Source of the DNA: Euperipatoides rowelli
Lineage: Eukaryota; Onychophora; Udeonychophora; Euonychophora; Peripatopsidae
Assembly (NCBI GenBank): GCA_003024985.2
Contig: PXIH01S0017599.1
DNA length: 18,582 nt
Strand: one strand, 5' to 3'
The notes under the pieces: generated by a model
Told to the model about the DNA's origin: nothing
Databases searched by the model: none
The model's input: the letters and a program-made list of their open reading frames with translations, nothing else
Part shown: piece by piece, positions 1 to 7,800 of the stretch
Numbering within the stretch: the stretch's first letter is position 1
Layout of the letters: each line of letters opens with the position of its first letter
Program-made: the position numbers and the translations under genes

Positions 1-462
1 CTACATGCCAAATTTCAAGTTTGTGCTATGTTGGGAAGTATGCCAAACACTCCCGGGTCATTTTTCCCCACCCCCTAGGTCATTCCCTCTATCACCCCCC
101 AAATGGAACCTACCTACATGCCAAATTTCAAGTTTGTGCTGTGTTGGGAAGTATGCCAAACACTCCTGTTTCATTCTCCCCCCCTCACCCCCCAAAAAAT
201 CCAAATGTCTATTTTCATTGTCTACACTATGGAACCTACCTACATGCCAAATTTCAAGTTGGTGCTATGTTGGGAAGTATGCAAAACACTTCTGGGTCAT
301 TTCCCTCCCCAAGCCCCTAGGTCATTTGCTCCCTTCCCCTCACCCCCCAAAAATTCCAAAAGTCTATTTTCATTGTCTACACTATGGAACCTACCTACAT
401 GCCAAATTTCAAGTTTGTGCTATGTTGGGAAGTATGAAAAACACTCCGGGGTCATTCCCTCC
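1..462. repeat. Long-unit minisatellite, four copies
   Basis: Four direct copies begin with CTACATGCCAAATTTCAAG at 1, 114, 240 and 395. The spacings are 113, 126 and 155 bp. Each copy has a conserved core of about 60 bp ending near GGGTCATT, followed by a variable C-rich spacer (runs such as CCCCCC and CCCTAGGTCA) and then ATGGAACCTAC. Unit length varies by gain or loss inside the C-rich spacer. The fourth copy is cut short at the copia-1 LTR. Several overlapping frames stay open here only because the unit has few stops. Their products are repeats of the same residues and match no family I know, so I treat the region as non-coding. The array continues off the left edge of the window. Confidence 0.93.
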
Positions 463-612
463 CTAAACAACGCACTATCACACTTGATAGAGCTTTGACT
501 TGCGTTTCTACATGCGTTTTCACTTGCATTTACTAATAATTGATTGTTAGACAGCAGTTCCATCTAGTGACACTGTCTATAGTTTCTACTATTCACATTA
601 CAGAATCTAATA
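463..612 (-). repeat. copia-1 3' LTR, truncated
   Basis: This segment aligns with 3623-3735, sharing CTAAACAACGCA, TATCACACTTGATAGA, CTTTGACTTGCGTTTCTAC, CACTTGCATTTACTA and CTACTATTCACATTACAGA. It is the 3' LTR because a polypurine tract precedes it on the minus strand. Similarity ends at 463, so the rest of the LTR is missing. Relative to the 5' copy it carries about 36 extra bases near 547-582, bounded by the inverted repeat TAGACAG/CTGTCTA. The copy starts TATTAGATTCTG, whereas the 5' LTR starts TGTATTAGAGTCTG, so the terminal TG is lost or mutated here. Confidence 0.88.
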
Positions 613-621
613 CTCCCACTT
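613..621 (-). other. copia-1 polypurine tract
   Basis: On the minus strand this reads AAGTGGGAG directly before the 3' LTR. A short purine run at this place is the plus-strand primer site of LTR retrotransposons. Its position fixes the LTR boundary near 612. Confidence 0.75.
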
Positions 622-1048
622 AATGCGAATGTGATTTGGTAGGAGGTGTTTCACTCAATGTCCAGTTCATGATTTCTTTGCTGGGTCTTAAGAAGGTGTC
701 TTCTGGGAGTGTCTTTGTTGGTATATGTTTGCCAGATTTCCAGTGCTCTTGAGTGTAGTCCTTTGTGTGTCGACACACTACACTTACAGCAAATGCTATA
801 TCTGGTCTGCTGACTACAGATATGAAGATTGGTGCTCCCACTGCTTTCTTGTATGGAATATTTTCTTGAGCATTTTCTTTGATGTTTGATACTAGTTGTA
901 TCTCTGGATCAGCCGGGGTCTTGACAGGGTTTGCGTACTCAAGATTAAATTTCTTTATTTTTCTGTTTTATTACTACACAGTCTTCTTTCCATTTTTGCT
1001 TGTCAGCACTGTTGATAGCTTCATTGTAATTTTGTGGGATAGCTTCCT
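622..1048 (-). pseudogene. copia-1 RT and RNase H remnant with two internal deletions
   Basis: On the minus strand the start of a copia RT is readable just below 1048 (EEAIPQNYNEAINSADKQKW), the usual segment that opens the domain. Within about 15 residues it jumps, near 950-965, to a late segment (KFNLEYANPVKTPADP), followed by VGAPIFISVVSRPDIAFAV, the normal end of the copia RT region. The fingers and palm, including the expected YVDD box, are absent. After QEHWKSGKH the sequence jumps again to IPTKTLPEDTF, which resembles the last residues of copia RNase H, so nearly the whole RNase H domain is missing too. A stop lies at the first junction. Two clean deletions explain this better than point decay. 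Confidence 0.85.
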
Positions 1049-1910
1049 CTACATACAAAGCATTCTTGATGATGAGACATGGTGCATAGTGGGCAGGGGT
1101 AGAGAATCCTTTTTTTCTTCATTAAAGATAACATTTCTGGATATCTTCACTTTTCTGGTTTCTGGGTCATATAGGCGATAGTTCTTGGAGTTCCCATCGT
1201 ATCCTACGAGGATCATTCTTTTACTTTTCTTATCAAGTTTCTTCTTGTGGATATCTTGTATGAGCATGTATGCTCACAACCAAATGTCCGTAGGTGCAAG
1301 AGCTCTGGTTTATTTCCTGTCCACATTTCATAAGGTATAGAGTTGGGGGTTTATTTTGTTGGGGTTCTGTTTAAAAGGTATGTTGCGGTGTTGCTGCTTC
1401 TGCCCATAGTTCAGTAGGAACATTGCTTGTGTACAGCATTGATCAGGCACTTTCTGCAATTGTGGATATGTTCCTTTCTTTTGCATTTTGTTGTGAGGTG
1501 TATGGGGTTGCTCTTTCCAATATGATTCATTTTTGTGCTAGGAAATTTTTAAATTCTTCATTGGCATATTCAGTTACATTGTCTGTGGGTAAGACTTTAA
1601 TTTTGCGATTGTACTTTGCTTCTATAACTTCATGAAAATCTTTGAAGCATCGGATGACATCACTTTTTTGTTTAATGAAAAATGTAGTTCTATATCCTGA
1701 GTGGTCATCTTTGAAGCTTACAAAATATTTGGCTCCAACAGACGGTTCAGGAATTTCTCCAACATCACTGTAGCTTAGCTCACCAGGCTTCGTTTTATGA
1801 GGGTTGTGGTTTTCAAATGGAAGTTTATGTTGTTTTCCATAGACACAACCAGGGCAGAAAAAGTTATTTGTGTCTTCTAAGTTGACTCCTTTGGGTAGGT
1901 CTTTGGACAC
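1049..1910 (-). pseudogene. copia-1 integrase, frameshifted
   Basis: The integrase joins the cDNA copy to the target. The 1527-1910 part holds the end of the zinc-binding segment (FCPGCVYGKQHKLPF) and the core up to the second aspartate. The first Asp lies in ELSYSDVGE near 1765 and the second in LPTDNVTEY near 1582. The usual RTDNG is altered (R to P, G to V). The stretch 1268-1526 holds the third-residue region in broken frames, with pieces such as NAKERNIST, SMLYTSNVPTELWAEAA and a later LHLRTFG. The 1049-1267 part matches the copia C-terminal segment (ILVGYDGNSKNYRLYDPETR, then KISRNVIFNEE). At least three frameshifts or stops make it dead. Confidence 0.9.
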
Positions 1911-2400
1911 TATTCTTGTTAAAGCTTCAATGTTTACATGGCCAAGTCATTCATGCCACAACTTAAGATTTGGTTGGGTGGCAACATTAGCTTCTTCTGT
2001 TGGGATTGTTTTAAATAGCATTTTGTATAGGTTGCCTTTTTGATGTTTGGAAATTGCTATGACTTTATTTTTAACTAGAATTTTAGCTATTTGTTCGGAC
2101 TTTATAATGGTCATTCCCAATTTTGTTACTTTCCCTTCAGAAAATAAGTTTCTTTTGAGTTCGGGTACGTACAGAACTTCTGTTAAGATTGATTCATGCC
2201 ATTGATGATCTAAGTATTTTTGGATTTTTATGTCACCTTTTCCTTTTATGCTTAGTTTGTAGTTATCTCCTAATGTGACAAAAGATTCTTAATTTGGTTC
2301 GGAGAATGTGTAAAAGTATTCTTTGTGGCTCGTCATGTTGGTTGTTGCGCCACTGTCCATTATCCAAGGGTCATCATTTGTTATAAATGTACATTCACTC
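1911..2400 (-). pseudogene. copia-1 protease and GAG-pre-integrase region
   Basis: The aspartic protease active site is DPWIMDSGATTNM on the minus strand, with DSGA encoded at 2346-2357. Copia proteases normally show DSGAT here, so this motif is intact. Downstream follow SFVTLGDNYKLSIKG, VLYVPELKRNL and LGMTII, the usual linker of this family. LWHE-stop-LGHVNIEAL is the pre-integrase zinc segment, normally LWHxRLGH, leading into FCPGC in the next entry. Two in-frame stops are visible, one after FSEPN near 2290 and one after LWHE near 1950. The frame otherwise stays open for about 160 codons, so decay is moderate. Confidence 0.88.
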
Positions 2401-3173
2401 GTGTCATCATCTTCAGTATTGAAGGCTGAGAAGTAGGATTTATAACTTGAAATAGGTGGTTCAGATCTGTCTTTGTGAAACTTCTTTACATTTCTACAAT
2501 CTTTGGCAATTGTAGCAGGTGACCATTCTTGGGTTAAATTTGCCTCTTTGCATGGGTTGAGGTCGTTTGTGGCTTTGATCTGATGTGGTGGCTAGTGGCA
2601 TTATCTTGATGTTCGCTCTCTGACATCATGGCTTCTTCATCTAGAAGTCTTGCAGTTAAGTTGGTGATTGTTTGTTTTACCTTTTACATTGAAAACCATG
2701 CTTGGCAAAAGCCTCTATATTTTAGTGGTAAACTACTTAGTATTTTGGTCATGATGGCTAAATCACTTATTGAGTCACCCATTTTCTTAATTTGTTGTGC
2801 CGATGTCTCTACTTTGCTTATATGCTGTGCAATTGGATCATTTATGTTCATTTTATATTGATGAAAGCGTTCATGAACAATCATTTTATTTGTTTCAGAC
2901 TTTTGTTCATAGATGGAATCTAGTTTTTGGATTAATGCAACTTGTGTTAAATCCATGGCTGTAGTTAGAGTGAACATCGCGGTTGCATCCTTTTGATTCC
3001 AATGGTCAATAGCTTTATTACTATTATTTGTAGGCTTGGCTTGTACAATGTACAACATTAGCTATCGTGTAAATTTCTTTGGCTTTTAAGGCACACAAAA
3101 TTTGAAATTTCCACTGTTGATAATTCTTTCCNGAGAATTTATTTATAGTTGAAATATCTATTTTATCTGTCAT
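2401..3173 (-). pseudogene. copia-1 gag (capsid and nucleocapsid)
   Basis: The minus-strand ATG at 3171-3173 opens MTDKIDISTINKFSGKNY then QQWKFQILCALKAKEIY, the standard start of a copia gag. A frameshift near 3060 moves the reading to the frame of 2684-3058, which contains AIDHWNQKDATAMFTL, IHERF-like spacing and LSSLPLKYRGF, the hallmarks of the gag-polypeptide domain. A second shift follows near 2684. The nucleocapsid zinc knuckle starts CYNC near 2505 but then jumps to KDCRNVKKF in another frame, so the middle of the CCHC box is lost. One undetermined base (N) lies at 3132 inside this gene. Capsid-forming function is lost. Confidence 0.88.
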
Positions 3174-3268
3174 TTTTAAGCATTTATTAAATACAGAAAA
3201 AACTACTACAACACTTATTTAATAAATATAAATTTCAGATTAATAAGTAATTAAAAAGTTTTTAAATA

Positions 3269-3436
3269 CCTTGTATCACTTAAACCTTGATGTGATTAGC
3301 CTACTAGATTATTATTTTCATTTTCCTTGTATCACTTGTAACTTTATGTGATTACTTGGATATTTCACTTTAAATTTATTCCATTTATCACTATTAACTT
3401 GATGTGATTACTTGAATAATATTTTCCTTCTCCTTT
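3269..3436. repeat. Three 56-bp tandem repeats in copia-1 5' leader
   Basis: Three degenerate units start at 3269, 3325 and 3381, exactly 56 bp apart. Each begins CCTTGTATCACTT or CCATTTATCACTA and continues to (A/T)TGTGATTA. Inside each unit TATCAC and GTGATA/GTGATT form a short inverted repeat with a loop of about 12 bases. The array lies between the conserved LTR segment and the gag start. It is part of the LTR 3' portion or of the untranslated leader. The truncated 3' LTR does not reach this far, so the two options cannot be separated here. Confidence 0.75.
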
Positions 3437-3622
3437 ACTGTATAGGCTATTAGAATATTCTAATCTTGACAGTTTATAGGCATGACTGATTCCATAACCT
3501 TTTAGAATACTGTGCAGTGGATTTATAAAGCAAGAAGGAAACTTTCTAGTTAACAGAATTAAACTTTTAATTTTAAGTACTAAAAATAACAACAGCAGAG
3601 AATATCCATTTTATCTTAACAA

Positions 3623-3735
3623 CTAAACAACGCAGTATCACACTTGATAGAACTTTGACTTGCGTTTCTACTTGTGTTTGCACTTGCATTTACTAGTTGA
3701 TTGTTTCTACTATTCACATTACAGACTCTAATACA
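3623..3735 (-). repeat. copia-1 5' LTR, part shared with the 3' copy
   Basis: On the minus strand the LTR starts TGTATTAGAGTCTGTAATG at 3735. Similarity with 463-612 ends at 3623, where the 3' copy is truncated, so the true LTR end lies at lower coordinates and is not fixed. The base 3736 and beyond belong to the flanking gypsy remnant. A primer binding site is not obvious between 3180 and 3300. Confidence 0.85.
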
Positions 3736-3766
3736 ATGTCTAATTTTGACCAAGGAAAATGATCGT

Positions 3767-4224
3767 TTAGTTGCATGCTGAAAACATTTTCAAAATTTCT
3801 TCCGCAGTTGCTTCACCTTTTACGGAGAGGCCTGATAGAGCGTCTGCATTAGAGTGCTCCTTAGATGGTTTATATTTAATTTCATAACAATAAGCTGCTA
3901 GGATTAACACCCAGCGTTGGAGATGGGAAGCTGCAAGCGATGGAACTTCTTTATCAACATTGAATATCCTGGTAAGAGGTTTATGATCCGTAAAGAGTGT
4001 AAAATTTCGTCCGAAAATATATTTGAGAAATTTTTTAATCGCAAATATAATGCTTTGCGCTTCTCTGTCCAGCTGTGAATAGTTCCTTTCCATAGTCGAC
4101 AGTGATCTAGAAGCGAACATTACAGGGTTTTCCATATTGTCGGGAAACGAAGTGAAAGGACCGCTCCTATTCCATACATGGTGAAGTGTCAGCTGTGAGG
4201 ATTAGGCTAATGGTTTGGAGGGGT
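3767..4224 (-). pseudogene. gypsy RNase H domain
   Basis: RNase H removes the RNA strand after cDNA synthesis. The open part at 3767-4135 reads NPVMFASRSLSTMERNYSQL, then DREAQSIIFAIKKF, FTLFTDHKPL and HLQRWVLILAAYCYEIKYKP, all typical of the Ty3/gypsy RNase H. The first catalytic Asp lies upstream in LILTADTSP, near 4170-4200. The Glu is in QLDREAQ and the next Asp in FTDHKPL, so these three are kept. A frameshift and a stop (after TSPCME) separate the first piece from the rest. The domain ends with ADALSGLS, a form of the common NADALSRLP. Confidence 0.92.
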
Positions 4225-5250
4225 TTAATGAATAAGAACGTTTTCTGAAGTCAGAGATTTTTTAATTAAGTCAAACTCATTTTGACATGGTTTACTCCAA
4301 TTCAATGTAGTTTTGTTGCTTAATAAACTATTCAGGTGAGTAATTCTAGTAGCCAGATCAGGTATGAACTTTCTGTAATAGCCCAAAAGTTCGAGAAATG
4401 ATCGGAGGTGGTCAATGTTTGAAGGGGCGGGGGCAGCTAGTAGTGCCTTCAGCTTGGCAGGGTTTGGCTTTACTCTTAACTCGCTGATTACATGACCTAA
4501 ATATTCGATTTCACTATTTAAGAATTCACATTTCTCAAGATTTAAACGAATGCCGTTTTCTAGCAGAATTTTGAATAAATTATTTAAGTCATTAAAATGT
4601 GACATGATGTCTGGGCTGGCTATCAATATATCAACCAGATAGAATCCAACGTTTTTCTGACTCTTTAACAAACTGTCCATCAAGCCTTGAAAAATGGCAG
4701 GGGCGGAGGAGATGCCAAAAGGGAGGCAGCTCACAGCATATAAGCCAAGATGGATGTTTATTGTCAGTAGCTCACGGAATTTTTATCCATTACCACCTGT
4801 TGGTATGCTTGTGCCATATCCAATTTTGAAAATACTTTCCCTTTTGATAGTTTGGCCGGCATGTCATCAATGATGGCAAGGAGGGATGTATCAACTTTTA
4901 AGCACTGGTTCAAGCCTACCTTATAATCGGCGCATATCCTAAGCGTACCGGTTTTTTTAAAAAATAGGCATGATTGGTGGTGCAGCCCACCTGGAATAAT
5001 TTATAGGCATGATTATAGTTTGCTGTTCTAGCTTATTGAGCTCCTCCTCCACAGCTGGTAAGACTGTGAAAGACACATTTCGATGCTTGCAAAATTTTGG
5101 CGTACAGTCTTTCTTAAGATACAGTTTAGCTTCAAAGTTTTTAATGCAGCCAAAATCTTTATTGAATAAATTGCTAAAATGTGTTAAAATTTCCTTTAAT
5201 TTGGATTGTGATGTATCGACTAGATGAATGTCTTTAAACAGATGTGACAT
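4225..5250 (-). pseudogene. gypsy reverse transcriptase, YxDD box mutated
   Basis: The N-terminal part at 4957-5250 ends NYSRWAAPPIMP, a form of the usual SxWAxPIVxVxKKDG. The next segment, 4735-4956, is frameshifted but shows TGTLRICADYKVGLNQ and then FSKLDMAQAYQQVVMD with the first catalytic Asp intact. The segment 4225-4734 starts CLPFGISSAPAIFQ and shows the palm box as FYLVDILIAS. The expected sequence is Y-x-D-D; the first Asp of the pair is Val, codon GTT at 4633-4635, one base from GAT. It continues with KCEFLNSEIEYLGHVIS and LRSFLELLGYYRKFIPDLA, the usual connection. A stop follows MDKNSVSY. The enzyme would be inactive. Confidence 0.93.
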
Positions 5251-5500
5251 GAACTTAGGGCATGTAACCAGGAGCCTCCCAAAAGAGAAGTTGACCCGCC
5301 CTTAGTTATGAACCGTTCCAAATCACTTACGCTAGTATTATTATATTTTATTAACACTTTGCAAATTTCCAAAGGCTTGATATGATCGAATGCCTTTAGC
5401 ATGACTCATGTTGATTCTAACTATCTATTACGCCAGTAACTTTTAAAAGTTATTAAAGGCATAATACTCACAGAGTGCCAGTATCGAGCTCAAAAACACA
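5251..5500 (-). pseudogene. gypsy aspartic protease, broken
   Basis: The active-site motif is VFELDTGTL at about 5468-5500; gypsy proteases normally have LDTGA here. A stop follows at once. The middle is in mixed frames, with a readable MLKAFDHIKPLEICKVLIKY. The domain then ends STSLLGGSWLHAL, the form of the usual LLGRDWL. Both ends of the retropepsin fold are therefore present, but the frame between them is lost. Confidence 0.8.
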
Positions 5501-6340
5501 AAGTTTATCATCAACTAAAAGTTTAATCACGATAGGCTGAGCGCTGATAACCTGATTGACAGTCATGATTACAGTCATGTTTATAATCATTACAGATTCA
5601 ATAGGCTGGTCTTCAGCAATGTGAATAATGGTTTTAGATTTATATTTTGACAACTTTGTGGCTGCTTGGCGGCAAATTGGTTTGATGTGGCCCGGCTTCT
5701 TACAATGATTACAGATCACATTTTTGTATTTGCAGGAATCTTGTAAATGAAGAGTGCAACAATGTTTGCAGGGATTCCTTTTTTTGGAGACTCTCAATAC
5801 GTTTTCTTTAATTGTAAACACGCTGAACTTCTCTGTAATCTTATTCTCTAATTTATTTAGACCTGAAGAGGAAATCTCCATGGTTGAGGCTAGTTTAATT
5901 AAATCTGAAAAGTCTATGTTTGTTTTTTCAATCACTAGCCGTTTCTTGATGTGGAAATCCCTAAGACTGTAAATGAACTGCTCGGAAAAAGTGAAATTCA
6001 GCCTTTCAACCAGACCGCAGTTTACAGCGATTTTCCTTAATTGACCGGCGCATTCAGCGGTCGTCTCCACCTGGAGCTGCAATCTTTCTCGATGCTTGAA
6101 TCTCTAGATTTTCGATAGTGGATCTTGGGTTATAATATTGATCCAGGGTTGACAAAACTTCTTCTGATGTCATCTCCTCCGGCTTGGCGGGTGCGATCAA
6201 GTCACATAACAGGTTAAATACTTGACCACCCTATACAGTTAAAATCATGGACAATCTTAACTTTTCTTCCACCTTATTCGCGTCCATGAAAAAGTTTAGC
6301 TGTTCCATATATCTCTCCCAACTCATATGAGCAGGATCAA
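5501..6340 (-). pseudogene. gypsy gag with zinc knuckle
   Basis: The capsid part starts near 6340 with SWERYMEQLNFFMDANK, and continues through VFNLLCDLIAPAKPEEMT and LDQYYNPRSTIEN, a typical gypsy gag. A frameshift near 6105 moves the reading to the 5468-6082 frame (VETTAECAGQLRKIAVNC, FIYSLRDFHIKKRL). Two cysteine clusters follow: CKHCCTLHLQDSCKYKN and CNHCKKPGHIKPIC, the second a perfect CCHC knuckle (C-x2-C-x4-H-x4-C). A stop interrupts LTV-stop-GGQVF near 6232. Apart from that stop and one frameshift the gene is well preserved. Confidence 0.9.
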
Positions 6341-6393
6341 AGTGTCAAATTCTAAAATCCATACTTTAAAATTTGATGTTTAAACGATTACAA

Positions 6394-6424
6394 TTCTTTT
6401 TTTTTAAAAAAAAAAAAAAAAAAG
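6394..6424. repeat. T/A homopolymer hairpin in gypsy leader
   Basis: A run of nine or so T is followed by about nineteen A and then GAATC, with ATTCTTT on the other side. The two runs can pair as a simple stem. It lies between the primer binding site and gag. Length may be unreliable because homopolymers are error-prone. Confidence 0.6.
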
Positions 6425-6439
6425 AATCCTACATTGCCA
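6422..6439 (-). other. gypsy primer binding site
   Basis: The minus strand reads TGGCAATGTAGGATTC starting at 6439, three bases after the LTR end ...TATAACA at 6443. TGG at this place pairs with the CCA end of a tRNA. I cannot name the tRNA without comparing to a tRNA set. Confidence 0.6.
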
Positions 6440-6442
6440 ATT

Positions 6443-6690
6443 TGTTATATCCTTAGTATAACAAGAATATACATGAAAGTTAGATTGGACATGTAAACAG
6501 TAACTTTATTAACTGGAACAGAACGTAAATACATGACAGACCAAAATACAGTCTGTGAATTACAAGGTCCATTAGAAGAGTGAGCTATGCATTCTTAGGA
6601 GTATAAGAATAGCCATGTAGGCTACGTGATATAGTTATAAATAGTTCTAGCCATTTATATTTGGTAATGAAATCTATATTCTTGTGTTGA
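6443..6690 (-). repeat. gypsy 5' LTR (candidate extent)
   Basis: This block lies upstream of the primer binding site on the minus strand and ends ...GGATATAACA. It has a TATA box (TATAAAT) at 6653-6659 and a polyadenylation signal (AATAAAG) at 6505-6510, the usual contents of an LTR. No second copy is in the window, so the 5' edge cannot be set by comparison, and 6690 is only an estimate. Confidence 0.6.
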
Positions 6691-6699
6691 AGATCACCA

Positions 6700-6820
6700 G
6701 ACTATCTATCTATTTATCCATCCAGCCGTCTGTCCATCCATCCATCCATCCTCCCTCCCTCCCTTCATCCATCTATCCATCCATGCATCCCTCACATCCT
6801 CCCTCCAGCCATCCATCAAT
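6700..6820 (+). repeat. TCCA/TCTA tetranucleotide microsatellite
   Basis: Imperfect repeats of ATCT, ATCC and CTCC run for about 120 bases. The open frame across it (Ser-Ile-His-Pro repeats) is an artefact of the repeat. Confidence 0.93.
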
Positions 6821-7299
6821 ATTTATAAATTTAGTTTTATTATCTGTATTGTTTTATAAAACATTTATACAAACAAAAAAAAAAATTTTTCTGCCTGTAG
6901 TGGTATCATCGAGCGCAGTAAAACAAGTAAACAAAAACATAATAAATTATAATTTTTAAAAAATGCACATTACCTACAAAAAATAAAATTAATAAAAACA
7001 TATAAAAAGAAGTGAAAGAAGATAAAATAAGGGACAAGTACAAATAAGTTCATAGCCTACCTATATAGCATCTGTGATCAAACTCCAACCTCTTGTTTGA
7101 TGTCAGAAATACTTGATAGCTCAATCTTAGAGTTTGAGAACATAAAAGTTTTGATAAAAATTCTAAAATAAATATACACATTTATCAAACAGGTCATGTG
7201 ATCAAACAGGCCATGTGATCAATGACAACAATTTTAAATGTGAATTTAAAACTGATAATACTATTAAGAGAAATATTCTGGAAACACTACTGATATAAA
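6821..7299. other. AT-rich non-coding DNA with a 17-bp tandem duplication
   Basis: No open frame of note. A 17-bp unit, ATCAAACAGGTCATGTG, is present twice in tandem at 7184-7200 and 7201-7217 with one difference. The rest shows only short A-rich tracts. Confidence 0.7.
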
Positions 7300-7800
7300 T
7301 GTCAAAGTGCTAATAAAATGTTTGGTCTGATAAGAAGTTTAAAACATTTGCATATATTTTCTCTTAGGTCTACTCCACCTACATACATCCAATTTTTGAC
7401 TAATGTCAGAGTAGTATCTTTGTGTTGAATGTGGGTGGTGGTGTTAAATTGGAAAGGGGAATGGTACATATTTTATTGATTATGAAATTAGACTGACTAA
7501 ATTATGTAGGCTAATGTCACATCTCCCTCATAGAGATTTGTTAGAGAGGACTTAAGAACATTGTAATGCTTGAAAAAAGATATGTTTATTTAAAATTTGA
7601 CTAGTACTACTAGAAGATCCCATAATTTCAAGATCAAAGTCAGATATAGAAGATATGCCATAATAAATGCTACTATTTTCCATATGACTGTGAACCTCTG
7701 GAACAGGTTGCCTGATGGTGTTTGTTAGTGCAGTTCTTATTGTGATTTCAAAAGATCATTTGACATTTTATTAAATAGTGATGATCACTATAGGAGTCTT
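7300..7800 (+). pseudogene. LINE (non-LTR retrotransposon) ORF2 3' remnant
   Basis: Three fragments in order look like the C-terminal end of a LINE reverse transcriptase. At 7300 CQSANKMFGLIRS resembles the KANKxLGLIRR segment. At 7490 RLTKLCRLMSHLPHRDLL resembles the RRxTKLxxxLRHLxYxERL segment. At about 7614-7727 the frame reads RSHNFKIKVRYRRYA and VNLWNRLPDGVC, like the RGHNYKLxxxRxRxDxRKxxFxxRVVNxWNxLPxxVV end of many CR1/Jockey-type elements, then FKRSFD after a stop. The spacing and order are right. Stops and frameshifts separate the pieces. I cannot place it in a family without a search. Confidence 0.62.

Larger units (their letters stand above)
463..3735 (-). mobile_element. Defective Ty1/copia retrotransposon (copia-1)
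   Basis: Reading the minus strand from 3735 downward gives the standard copia order: 5' LTR starting TGTATTAGA, leader, gag, protease, integrase, RT, RNase H, polypurine tract, 3' LTR. The order integrase before RT defines Ty1/copia. All domains are recognisable but broken by stops and frameshifts. Two internal deletions remove the RT core and most of RNase H, so the pol part is much shorter than in a full element. The 3' LTR is cut at 463, where it abuts the minisatellite. The element lies directly against a gypsy element of the same orientation. It is not autonomous. Confidence 0.94.
3741..6690 (-). mobile_element. Defective Ty3/gypsy retrotransposon, 5' half
   Basis: Reading the minus strand downward gives an LTR-like block with TATA box and AATAAA, a TGG primer binding site, gag with a zinc knuckle, an aspartic protease, RT and RNase H in that order. 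RT and RNase H with no integrase ahead of RT is the Ty3/gypsy order. The element stops at about 3741, just after RNase H, where the copia-1 5' LTR begins. Integrase and 3' LTR are not seen anywhere in the window. Every gene has frameshifts or stops. The right edge of the LTR is uncertain by tens of bases. Confidence 0.9.

Noticed and set aside
1-462. CRISPR-like array
   Set aside because: Units are over 110 bp, the variable parts are related to each other, and the surroundings are eukaryotic.
5-498. Three long overlapping open frames on the plus strand
   Set aside because: All three are readings of the same minisatellite and contain only repeated blocks. No family resemblance.
879-1181. Hydrophobic plus-strand frame resembling a membrane protein
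   Set aside because: It is the antisense of the copia-1 RT and integrase remnant, which explains the sequence better.
4965-5014. TAGGCATGATT present twice, 39 bp apart, inside gypsy RT
   Set aside because: Both copies encode normal parts of the RT start (Ile-Met-Pro-Ile), so chance likeness is enough.
6684-6959. Open frame rich in Ser-Ile-His-Pro
   Set aside because: Translation of the TCCA microsatellite.
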